From Bullera alba (lineage: Eukaryota > Basidiomycota > Tremellomycetes > Tremellales > Bulleraceae): DNA of 64,000 nucleotides. The notes beneath the pieces are model-generated. The model was not told the DNA's origin. It ran no database searches and was given only the letters and a program-made list of their open reading frames with translations. The stretch is from NCBI GenBank assembly GCA_001600095.1, contig BCIX01000003.1:1984001-2048000 (forward strand), written 5' to 3'. The position numbers were made by a program, and so were the translations under genes. Below, piece after piece: positions 1-10,607 of this stretch (its first letter is position 1; each line of letters starts with the position of its first letter).

Positions 1-170
1 GTATGAATGGATTTGGAATGGATCGCTGCCTCGACGTAGACGTTTCGGCTTCACACGATCGACGATCGAACCGGTGACGTTTCAGGAATTTCACGCCGAG
101 CCCATGGATCTGCTCTTAATCATGTCGCTCCCCATTCCCATAGAGTGATATAGAGGAATTTGACGGGCTG

Positions 171-207
171 AAACCTGTACCAGTCTAGAAAACCTGTACC
201 CGTCTAG
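171..207. repeat. short imperfect direct repeat
   Basis: Two adjacent copies of AAACCTGTACC(A/C)GTCTAG differ at one base. They lie in a gene-free stretch at the left edge, and no function is visible. The rest of positions 1-619 shows nothing I can assign: no long open frame and no RNA gene. Confidence 0.6.
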
Positions 208-619
208 TCATGCGACGTGTCACAAGTCGTGCAAGTGAAACGGCTTCCGGCAAGTCACTCTACGTTCGAAGTTCGAAAGGTAGACCAGTAGTTCAACTTG
301 AGTGTTCCAAGTGTAAATGTATAGAAAGGTAGGAAGAGTGATCGACTCGTTGAGACAACTAGTGAGCATCGGTTCGAATTGGACGGTCGACAATCTACTC
401 GGATCATGGTCATCCTCGAGTGTTTCAAACTACTCGTTCGGACAAAGGGACTTTAGATTACATACGATAGGCAGAGTATGGGCATTGGGTATAAAGCCTC
501 TCAAGTACTGGGCCATCGGTCAAGTTATATCTATAACGTATTTTGCAGCAGTCTTTCCAATCCAGGATACACACTTCACTACTTCAGACTCACCTTGATC
601 AAGACAACAGTCAATCACT

Positions 620-868
620 ATGCCCGAGTCACAGGGGTTCACCCAGAAGCAAGAAGAGCTCTACCAATCACTCACTGCGCGGTTCACAGACCTGGGCGGG
701 GGGCGTTCTGCCTCTAGCACCGCGTCAACTGGGCCAGCCACTTCCAACACCTCCGCTCATGGAAACGGGACCACTGGGTCCGACGGTACCACTGGGTCCG
801 ACGGGTCCGCCGCCAATGCATCTTCGAGCGGCAGTATCCAATCCAATGGCAATGGCAATGGCGCGTGA
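620..868 (+). CDS. possible small low-complexity protein (82 aa)
   Basis: A single open frame starts with MPESQGFTQKQEELYQSL and then becomes almost entirely Gly, Ser, Thr, Asn and Ala. The DNA contains a direct duplication of CCACTGGGTCCGACGG (about 772-806), which produces the repeated TTGSDG unit. The start is a reasonable ATG, but there are no introns, no recognisable domain and no signal peptide. It lies downstream of, and convergent with, the WW-domain gene. It may be a real small gene or a chance open frame in GC-rich repeat DNA. I do not recognise a family. Confidence 0.25.
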   Translation: MPESQGFTQKQEELYQSLTARFTDLGGGRSASSTASTGPATSNTSAHGNGTTGSDGTTGSDGSAANASSSGSIQSNGNGNGA

Positions 869-1046
869 CGCAGCGTAGGTAGTGCAGTCTGCGAGCCGAG
901 TTGCTGCGACGAGGCCAGGAGGTAGTGCGAGCTATACACCGTGCATCAGGATGAGAGTTGCGACCTTGCCTGCCACTCCTATTCATAGTGTGTCCAGGCT
1001 CCTACATCTCCAAGTCCCCTTTCCAAACATCCCAGAACACCTGTGC

Positions 1047-3234
1047 TCAGCGCCATCCATATCCTCCACGAGCGTCTCTGCCATCTCTGAAAGGCGGGGG
1101 CGACCTGGGTCTACCTGCAGAGTAACCACTCGGCCCACCCATCCTCTCTGCCAGAGGGCGCCTCGGTTCCCGCGGCAAATCCCGCAAACCAGGTGAGGGC
1201 GGTCGTCTACCGTAGTCGATGGGTGGCGGGGATCTTGGCCTGCCAGCGCCTATACGCGATGATAATGGACCACTGGGTTCTCTAGCGTCCCTGCTGTAGC
1301 CGTTATCGCCCGCTCGACCCTGTCACCATCCAGTCAGCATCGTCCTTGCGCTCAAGAGCCATGTAGAACTCACGGGCCCGTCGTACGCCGGTGAAGCAAC
1401 ACCCCACTGTCTCATTGGCGGCTCGTTGGCAGGTCTCACCGGACCATTATACCCTTTTGACTTCAAGCTAGCCGCTTCTTCCGCATCCAATCGATCCTCC
1501 TCTTCCTGCAATCTGACCAACTTGTCCGCTATCTCCCTCCTCTCCCTCGCTATCCTCGTTCTCCTGGCGGCAAAGTCGCTCACTGGAGAGGGGAGATCGT
1601 CCAGCCTACCACTTGCGCTTCGAGGGGTATAACTCGACGACTTTGGCGGCTCGTCACGACCCGGCGACCGAGCACCGGCATACCTGTCGCCAAGGGGTCG
1701 GGCGGATAGAGGAGGCGAACGCTCTCGCTCTCGCTCGGGTGGCACGTTGACGGGTTTCAGCTTGTCGAAGGGGATAGGATAGGGTTTGGCCTCTAGCGGT
1801 TTACCATCCGGAGCGAGCTTTTCGGCGCCTTTGGGCGCAATCAATGCGTTGTGTCCTCGTCGACCGGTGATGAAGTTGTATCTCGGCTTGTCCGGCGCGG
1901 ATGCTGGCGCAGGCGATCCTACTTAGCCATGAGCTTGATGGCCACCGGATTTTGCACTTTGACTCACCTTTCGTATCCGGCTCGTCGGCCTTCAACCTCT
2001 TCTCGCTTGTGTCCGTCTTTTCTGGACTCCTCAGGCGCTTGATGTCACCGGCCGCGTCTCGGTTGGGATAGCCGTTATCGCGAGGGACATAAGCCGCGGA
2101 CCGACCTGCTCCTGGACCAGGGGTACCTGCCGGACCTCTGGGTGGCCCACCCGTTCTATTTTGATAACCATTGTCTTGCCTTGGACCCCTACCAACATCG
2201 TTAGGACCACCGGGTCCCTTTGGTGTTTGATCTCGCGGCGTTCCAGAGTTTGCGTTCGTTTCGCTCGATGTGGGTTTGCCAGCATCGTTTGATTGTTGAC
2301 TCGCCTCACTGGCAGCCGGGGCGGTACCAGACTTTGCTTGATCACCTAGAGACAGTGTCATCCCGTGATCCGCGACATGTGACCCTCAACACCGGTCGAC
2401 CTGCGAGGGCAGCACCAGACGGTGGGTATTCACCTTTTGCGGCATCAGGATGCTCCGGTCGGATCCAAGTTGTCTTTTCCGTCTCGGCGTGGTAGTAAAA
2501 GTTCCTCGCCTGGGACTGCGAGTATACCTCTGCCCAACCAGGCGGAAGAGGGGTCTGAGGTTGATTCGATTGGTTCTAGAGAGAAGCATGGTCAAAAAGG
2601 GCTTCCACACCGAGATTGACGATATATAGGCAGCGCAAAAGGTCAATATCGCTCGACTGGGTCACCTGACCGAACCGCTCCCAGTAGATGGGGTCACTGG
2701 AAGGGATGTGTTGATTGACAGGACAATAGGACACCAGATTTCGCCCATCGCCATCGTAGCGCACCGTAGGGAAGATTTTCTCAAGGAGAGCCATAACCAA
2801 CCTGTTTGTTATCCGTCTTCACAGAACCAGTAGTCGTCGTGGTGGACTCTCCAACGGACGTTCTCTTCGGACCTGTGGGTACACCTTTTCCCTCACCGTT
2901 CACCGTTTGCACCGAGGGTATCGTGTCGGAAGCCCTGGTAATGTCGCTTCGAGGACCTTTGGGTGGGTTCCTGGAGGCCGCCGGACCAGTCGGCGCTTTT
3001 TTAGGAGACGCCGGAGCTGCAACGATAATCAGAACAAGGCCACTCGCTCACCCGTAGTCTTCCAGCAGATTACGCATCGGAGGCCAACTCACCAGCATCC
3101 TCCTGTCCCCCGAGACTGATGACATCCTCGTCGTCCGTGTCCATTGGCGCTTGCCCGCCTCCTCGGCCCCATTCATCGGCCATCTTCTCCTCTGTGACCT
3201 CTTCCATCCCCCAGTCCACCTCCTCGTCGACCAT
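1047..3234 (-). CDS. WW-domain protein with Pro/Arg-rich disordered tail
   Basis: Six exons (3234-3093, 3016-2802, 2575-2434, 2345-1968, 1918-1374, 1319-1047) join in frame to a 564-residue protein. An acidic N-terminus (MVDEEVDWGMEE) is followed by a Pro/Thr-rich linker. Exon 3 then encodes one WW domain at about residues 125-155: it opens LPPGWAEVY, has the FYYH core, and ends TTWIRPEHP, so both signature tryptophans and the final proline are present. The remainder is disordered, with repeated GNGYP/NRD and RPRSPPP segments, a short charged helix (RRTRIARERREIADKLVRLQEEEDRL, rough span residues 400-426) and a GGYGWR end. WW domains bind proline-rich ligands. An RS/Pro-rich partner region suggests RNA processing or transcription, but that is inference. 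I cannot assign it to a named family. Confidence 0.8.
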
Positions 3235-3687
3235 GCTTAATGATCCAGGAGTTGAGTCAAGTGGAGTCGTGGCAATGGCGTCAATTATACAAACGATTAT
3301 AGCACAGGTAACTTGCACCGATACAATGATGCGAGGATGCAACGAGGATGTGAACCCTGGTCGAGGCGAGGGGGAGGTCAAAGGACGAAATGTGGGTGGA
3401 CAAACGGAAGCAGAATTTCGCTGGGCTGGGCCTGGCGGTGCCTCGGACCGGCATGTCTCCACCAGTCTCCACCTCCCCTCATGCTCTGGCAATCCACGGG
3501 CACTTGCTAGAGCCCTCGACGCGAGGGTCATAAGATGCATCACATATCACACTCGTACTCGTAGAAACAATCGTCCATATTCTTCTAGATACAGTATGGG
3601 CCAGGCGGTATGAAGCAATATGCCAGGCTTGTCGTGAATTTTGGCCAAGGCAAGAACAATCGAACACTTTCCTCTCTCTCTCCCCGA

Positions 3688-5465
3688 TCATCGCCTCCAA
3701 GCGCCTTCGCGATCGTCGTTGCTGGGACCAGGCTGGGCGTACCTCGAGTTGCCATATTGGTCATGAGTGTCATCACCGAAACCACCACTGGGATTGCTGT
3801 CAAATACGCTGTTTCGGTCCAGGTCGACGCTGTCGCCGTGGCTCGGGTCGTACATCGTGCTAGAGCCTCGACGGCCACTGAGGCCCGATGGTTGGCCGTA
3901 TCTAGAGTGGACTGACGTCCTGGTGATACCGGGGGATAAGCCGGTGGTAGAGCCGAGCGTGTTCAGGTTTGTAGTTGACCCATGACGCGATCCCGGCAGA
4001 GAGATGGAAGATCGATTTTTGGCCTCGTTGGCAATCTCAGGTCCATACTGCGCAGCAATTTGTCTACACAAGTGAGTCAGTATTTCAAGTGTGAATCCAA
4101 GGTCAGGATGTTGACTTACCCGGCATACTCGTCCATGATAACGGCCATACTGCCAAGATCCAATCTGTATCGCTTGGGCGTGAGGCCTTTGCCAAATCGA
4201 TAAGTGATATGGTTGGAACACAGCAACGCGGCAATGATGATCAACACGTGCGCGGGGGTCAAAGCGAAGGCGATGGTGTACCACGTTGTGAGGACGTGTC
4301 GCTCGAATTTGAGGTATCGATTCTTGCAGCCGGGGAAGTTAGATCGGGAGTAACACAGGGGTGATTGTGTCGCCTCGACATAGGGCGAAAAGTATCCGCA
4401 GCATCTCATCTGATAGGTAGCATCAGTGACTGCGCAGCGAGGTAGATTACAAGGTTTTGCTCACAGCGTTTTGGATTCGCAATCTGCCTTCGGTTCCAAG
4501 TTTCCTACTCCATTGCAAGTTGATCTTGCCTTCTAGGTTGAAGGTCTTTTGCTTGTAACTGATGTATCCAGGAGCGACCAGAAGACCTAGACAGACCCAG
4601 AGTAGCAAGGTGTAGATGGCCAAGAAGGTCCGGTTGTTGAGCACGATGCCAGAATACCCGATCAAGGAGGTGAGGACCATCATCGCCGCGGCAACGGTAG
4701 AAACTAATACAGGTCAGGTCATGTCCAAGTTAGGACTTCTTCTTCTTAGACTCACTGATCAACTCTGTCCGGTTACCGACTCTGATAACGTCCGATTCGG
4801 TGAACACGTTGAGCCAGACCAGAATGGCGCAAATTAGAGTTGCGATACCATAAGCAATGAGCTAGAGCGCAGTGAGCGATAATTCAATGGTTGTCGAGGA
4901 GCAAAAGACAACGTACGACAGTGTTGGCAACAAACAATGTCCACTTGAATCTATTCCACCTCAACTTTGGTCTCTTCTTCTTGAGACCACCTTTTCCCAA
5001 CTGATAAACAACTCCCTCGTCATCGTCCACCGTACCCATCATCCCCATCCTCGAAGCATCTTTTGCAAATGCATCTCTCCCTCCGCCCTGTTTCCCACTT
5101 CGCCTGTGGGCCCAGTCTCCTGGAGCATGGAGACGGGTGAATTTCGCTGGGAGGTAATTGATTGACAAACTCGGTGGTCGTTCTCCCTTTTTGTCAGAGG
5201 AAAATGACGACCTCCTTGATGACAATGCGCTGCCATCACCATCAACCGTACTGAATGGTCGTCTGGGGGGTAGCAGCCCGTCTGACATGTTGCTCCCGTG
5301 TCCCTGGGACGAGTTGTACGGGTCGTGGTAGGAGTGCGAAGGTGAGGACGTGCGTGAATGTCTGGACGCCGGTGAATCGGGCTGAAGGGGCTGTAAAGAT
5401 GATGACGGTCGTAAATTCCTAAACGCGGATGGCGCAAATGAGAATCTCTTTTGCCTCTCGCTCAT
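3688..5465 (-). CDS. TSP2: tetraspanin, TSP2 type
   Basis: Five exons (5465-4917, 4861-4756, 4703-4465, 4409-4120, 4063-3688) give 519 residues. A long Ser-rich cytosolic N-terminus (about 170 residues) precedes TM1 (FKWTLFVANTV...). TM2 and TM3 follow, then a large extracellular loop with the tetraspanin CCG signature (MRCCGYFSP) and further Cys residues (LCYSRSNFPGC), then TM4 (WYTIAFALTPAHVLIIIAAL). The C-terminal tail is a long Ser/Gly-rich cytosolic region ending GAWRR. The long N- and C-terminal tails and the CCGYFSP loop match the TSP2 group, which in Cryptococcus is linked to cell-surface signalling and stress resistance. The start lies 305 bp from the divergent TFC4 start, so the two share a promoter region. 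Confidence 0.85.
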
Positions 5466-5770
5466 GACGAGGTGTTCATGAGTGGGCAGCTGGAGTCCGA
5501 GGGAATGTTGTCGTTCAGATCGTCTTCGTCGTCGTCGTCGTTGGTATTGTGTATGCTATGCTGGGTGCTATATTGAGCGCCGCAAAGGCGATGAGCAGGG
5601 CCGCACCCAAGGGTTGTTTTTGGAGAATAGTTTAATTGACACTCCCACCTTAGATTTGTTTGGTCCGAGCTACGGGGTGACGCTACAACCCTGCTGCCGT
5701 CTTGCTGCCGTCTCTAATGTTCGTGTTCAGCTTGGTATAGACGCTCACCCGCCGATGGAGACACGCCGTT
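5466..5770. promoter_or_regulatory. bidirectional promoter region TSP2 / TFC4
   Basis: This 305-bp gap separates two divergent starts. It contains a short run of CGTCGTCGTCGTCG-type trinucleotides (about 5526-5540). No clear TATA box is visible for either gene. Confidence 0.5.
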
Positions 5771-8700
5771 ATGCCATCCCGCTACGAGGGAATCCCTATT
5801 GATCCAGTACTCCTGTCTGACGATGACCCCGAAGAGGAGGATGAGCTCGGCAACCAGTTCTACGACGAGGATCAAGATTCCAGCGGACTGGACAATGACT
5901 CAGAGGACGCGTACGAAGGCGAGGAGGGAGCTGGTCCATCGACTTCAAGGACAACTCGACAGAGTGGTCAGAATGGCGACGCGGTATTCAGGTATGTATC
6001 GAGGCTTTGATCTGTACTGACTTGGTGCAGCCGTCTGGCTGGATTCGTGTCGAGGACTGATCAGGGGCAATCCGTTGACCTCGGTGGCCTGAACATCGAA
6101 CAGGAAATCGCTCAGGCCAACGTAGATGATATAGAAGAAGAGAGGAATCTTCGCCCGTCCACGCGGAGGGTATGTCTCTAACAGCGAGTCATGCTAATCG
6201 CCTTAGAAAACGCAACATCGCCCTTCACATGAGGTCCAGCAGTTGGTCGGAAAGGCCAACATGGCCTACGCCCGGGGCGATACTCAGCTCACAGTCGACC
6301 TCTTCCTCGAGGTGATCCGACATGACCCATATGTGATTGCTGCGTGGAATACCCTGGCCAGTGTGTACGATGAAGACGGCAATGAGGAGGGCGCAAGGCA
6401 GATGAGGTTCTTCGCAGCGCACGTCGAGGATGAGGCGGATACGTGGAAAGAACTAGCAATGGAGTTCAGGTAAGTCTTTTTCTCTGCATTGAGCTCATCA
6501 TGTGTTTGAGCTCATCATGTGTAGGCAAAAGGGCCAGATCACGCAGTGTATCTACTCCTTGAGAAAGGCTCTGCACCGAGATTCCGGAGATGTAGGCGTT
6601 CTCTTCGAGCTTGCGTCGATCTACAGGCTCAGAGGGGAAGCTTCGAAGGTGAGTACAATACTGTACCGCAGGGGCTGATAATATCTTAGGCTGGACCAGT
6701 GGTTAAGAGGATTCTCAGACTTCACCCCCAATCCACCTATGACTTCACCTTTCTCGCATCCTTCCACTCGCTCCTCTTGGAGGGGAACAACTTGGCTCTG
6801 GCCATGTCCACCTTTCGAACCGCCTTCGATCATCACCTGACCAGTATACGCTCGCCAGAGGAGCCAGAGAGCACGATGCAATTAGAACACATTGTCACTC
6901 TGGTCGACGAAATGATCTCGAAAGAAGAGCTTGAAGAGGCTGTCGTGGTCATACGCCGAGGTCAGCGGTGGCTCCAAGGGCGAGGTGATCAGGTCCAATA
7001 CGACACTTTGGAAGATGACCGGGAGTATGATCCACCCGGGGTGACTCGAGATGGCGGTTCGGAGCCTGTAAGGGACAGTGAGGACAACGAGGGATTTCCA
7101 ATGGACACGCCGCTAAGACATCGACTTGCTTTGTTACGCTTGAGGCTAGGAGACGACAACGAAGCGATGGTTGGTCAATCGTGCGGACCTTTGCTGACAA
7201 CGCCAGATACACATTGAAGAGATACTCAATCTCGACGTTATGCAATACCACGACCTGTTCTTGGAAATCGGGAACGCGCTGCTAAAGCGAGAAATGTGGG
7301 AAAAGGCCCTCGACTGTCTTGCGGTCATTCAAGAGTGTGACGGAGTGAGTGTCAATGCTTTGAGCTGTGCTGACTTTCCTAGATCCCGGACGATCCGGCG
7401 CATATCTACGCCATTGCGATCTGTCATCACCAGATGAAAGATCATACTCAGGCTTTGGAAGCTCTGCAGTGGGGTGAGTCGCGACATCTCTAATGAGCTA
7501 TATTCAAACAATATGCTGACTTGTGCGTTTAGTTGTCGGTGCGGACCCGGAGAACCTCGAGGTGAAATTGCGTATGGCGACTGTACTCGAAGATATGGGC
7601 CGGAGGGCGGAAGCGCTCGAGATGGTCTCCGAGGGTGAGTACTATCACTTGGCCGTGGCATCTATAGCTGACTCCATTTAGTGATCAAGCAGCGAGCTCA
7701 GGTGGAACGAACGGACGAAGAGGCTCGACGTAAGGGCCGTGGACCGTCCAAAAGCGAAAAGGCCGGTCAGCGCCGTTTGACAAAGGCTGTCCTGGAAGAA
7801 CAGATGAAATCGAAGATGCAGAGTCTGTGGGAAGAGGTTCAAGAGGCCGAAGCAGGAATTGCCGAGGGCGATATGGGTGCTCTCGAGCGGTTCATCTATG
7901 CCGCGGGCACGATGGTCGAGAACTATCGATTGGCCAGGTCAAACTTCACCAAGAGTCGGGTGAGTGCCTCCAACACCGGTGAATGCTGATTTGGTAGGGG
8001 ACGGTGAGAGTGTTGAAACGTGAGAAGACGGCAAGGAAGGCCGATGTCGACAGTCAAGCGCTGGCTCTGCAAGATCGGCTGGAGAGGGAGATGGGCTTCG
8101 AAGACGATGCACCTGCGGAGGAAGAGGCTCAAGGGGAGGTGAGCTCGAGTGGGAAGTATATCATAAAGCGCAAGACCGAGTTTTACGGCCTGGGATCCGA
8201 AGACTGGCTCAATCTCGTCATCAAGGTTGGTCAAGTTTTTCCCCCTCTATAGGCTGCACTGACGGCGTTCTAGTACTGCTGTGTGCTTATGGTCAAGAAT
8301 GAAGAAGACGTCGCTATGGATATCCTCGAGCACGTCATCTGGTCCGCTCTATTCAGCAACAAACGCAGCGAGCTAGCCCTCCGAATGACCATCATCGGTG
8401 AGTCGACCTCTTAGTCGACAGTAACTGACTTCCAGCGTGTTCACTCCGGATGAAAGCCTATGACAAGATTGTCGACAATGGCAAGCGGCTCGCTCAAATG
8501 CATCAATTCCGACCGGAGCCATTACTACTCATCCTCGGCGCACTAGCTGGTGGGGGAAGTAAAGCCGCAGCGGCATTCGCCAGCCTTCAACTCCACAAGT
8601 TTGTCCATCGTGACTTGCGGATCCAAGATGGAATAATCCGTGGTCAAAAAGCCGTGTTTGGTCCCAAAATGGGTAGATGGACGACGTCCCAAAAGGTCGG

Positions 8701-9528
8701 GCTATCACGGGTTTTGGGCGACGACCTCGGCGACAAGCCCGACGACGATGACGACGAGGACCCTGGTGAGGAGGGAGATGAGGAGGATCATGAGGGCGGA
8801 GATGCTGCTGCCATAGAGGCGGAATACCCGAAACCGACCAAATTCAGTCCAGTGCTCTATGCCTTTTACGGCCAACACATGCTCGCGACAAAGGCATACC
8901 AAAGTGCCTTATGTGAGTGTCGGCGCAAACTCAAGAACTTTGGCTGATAACTTATAGTCTACCTCCTTCGAGCGTTTGAAGCTGTGCCGAACGACGCATT
9001 CCTCTGTTTGCTCATCGCCCAAGCGTTCTTTGGCAGGGCGGCCAATCGACAATCGGATAATCGGCACTATCAAATCACTCAGGTCAGCTAAGGAATCCGG
9101 TGTCAGGCATCCTTAGCTGACATATGTTTTGTAGGGACTCGCCTTTTTGACAAAGTATCGCAAATACAGCCCGAGAGACGTTTTGAGTTGCGAGGAGACC
9201 GAATACAATTACGCCAGAAGCTTTCATGGACTCGGTGAGCTGAGACGTGTACTGGGACGCGCACAGCTGATCACGACTTAGGTATCACGCACCTTGCTAT
9301 TCGGCACTACGAGGCAGTTTTGACGTCCGTTGCGGGTCGTATGCAAGATTCAGACGATCCGGAGGTGAGTAGAGCTCAGAAAGCACGGGAGTCGTTGCTG
9401 AGCCGAGGTATTAGGCGGTCAAGGATGGCTCTTTGGCCATGGAAGCCGCTCACAACTTGATCACCATCTACGCCGTGGTCGGATCGACGGAAATGGTCAA
9501 ACAGAAAGCCAGGTGGTTGGCCCTCTGA
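5771..9528 (+). CDS. TFC4: transcription factor TFIIIC TPR subunit (Tfc4/Sfc4, GTF3C3)
   Basis: Sixteen exons join without a frame break to 1,028 residues: 5771-5991, 6031-6169, 6207-6469, 6525-6648, 6690-7169, 7207-7344, 7383-7473, 7533-7634, 7682-7959, 7998-8225, 8274-8397, 8436-8912, 8958-9082, 9135-9234, 9282-9364, 9415-9528. Most introns are only 37-60 nt. The N-terminus is very acidic (LSDDDPEEEDELGNQFYDED). TPR arrays follow (for example VGKANMAYARGDTQLTVDLF and AWNTLASVYDEDGNEEGARQ), a charged linker, a second TPR array, and a C-terminus ending KQKARWLAL, which is characteristic of the family. The protein is the TPR scaffold of the A-box-binding part of TFIIIC and recruits TFIIIB to tRNA and 5S genes in the nucleus. 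An acidic insertion (DKPDDDDDEDPGEEGDEED) sits inside the second TPR region. Length fits the yeast protein (about 1,025). Confidence 0.93.
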
Positions 9529-9924
9529 CCCCTCCCGACAAATGAGGCGATATACCCTGCACAAACGATACCACTGCCACTCCTATACATCACCATGTAT
9601 TACAACCCGAGCTAGGCTTCAGACCATCTAGAGTTGGACTTCCTTTGACAAGATCTCGACATGTCAGAGAGGCGACGGTCCTTTCGCTCGACGTCCTTGA
9701 AACGGTCTCGTCGGTCAAGCTTGGTGTACTCGAATACTCGACAAGAGGAAGGCCTATAATGACCTTGCCTGCTCACACTTCGCTACACTCACTCATCTCA
9801 CCTTGCAACTTCCCTCACAGTCCCCTAACTCGCACCTCCCCAGCCATTCCTACCACTAACATTCACTCACACTACCACTTCACAACTACACTCACCCAAG
9901 ACCCGCCCCAACCTTACACCCACC

Positions 9925-10519
9925 ATGCGAGCCTCTCTGACCCTACTCATCGCCACCATGGCCTTACTGCTTACTATCACCTCTATGCCCATCTCCTCCC
10001 CCGACTCCCCCGACTCCCTTGCCGAGCGGGAGAGCGAGTACGACCTTGAAGACTACGACTTTGACTGCGACGAGTCCGACGCTGACCTCGAGCTCGGCGT
10101 GGAGGTGAAATACCCAGACTTTAAAGACTGCGACGAGTTCGACTATTCCGATTGTCTAGATGATCCACCTCGATTCTCGGTCCAGTCCAACTCTCACCAA
10201 GAATCAATCCCGAAAGTTGAAGACTCGTGGGACGCTCCTCAGAGTCACTTCGAGTCCTCCGGTGGCCACGCTCGAGTGAATGCCGGCTGTGCGGTCCTCT
10301 CCCCCGGATGGTGTCTGAGTGAGTATCCTGGCCCCTCTTCCTAACCTAATGCTCCTGTTGATGATATTGACGTCTGCCACAGGATGCCCGGGCGAAGATC
10401 TAAGTGGGATCTGCTGCCCCGTCGGCTCTCCATACGACTGCAGTGAGTCTCGACCTCGAGTATGGTCACGGCTGACTAACACATCGTGCTCAGACCTCTG
10501 CTGCAGTTTCCCGATCTAG
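9925..10519 (+). CDS. small secreted cysteine-rich protein (159 aa)
   Basis: Three exons (9925-10318, 10383-10442, 10494-10519) join in frame. A clear signal peptide (MRASLTLLIATMALLLTITS) is followed by an extremely acidic segment rich in Asp, Glu and Tyr with three cysteines. A compact C-terminal module holds eight cysteines, spaced C-x7-C-x2-C-x8-CC-x7-C-x2-CC, and the protein ends SFPI. The two CC pairs and even spacing suggest a disulphide-knotted extracellular domain. The count of eight recalls hydrophobins, but the spacing does not match that family. The Cys module is split across all three exons, which supports the splicing. Small secreted Cys-rich proteins in fungi are often surface or effector-like, but no function can be assigned here. 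The 3' end converges on GYP2. Confidence 0.7.
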
Positions 10520-10607
10520 AGAAGCTTAGGTACAACCGCCTTGCATGGTATCTACGGAGATGTATCGGATGCCTACAGCGCAGTACATGACATCGCACAG
10601 CCTCGAG

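Noticed and set aside
9645..10049. 134-codon plus-strand frame upstream of the secreted protein
   Set aside because: Overlaps the start of the secreted gene in another frame; Thr/His/Pro-rich leader-like sequence with no splice support.
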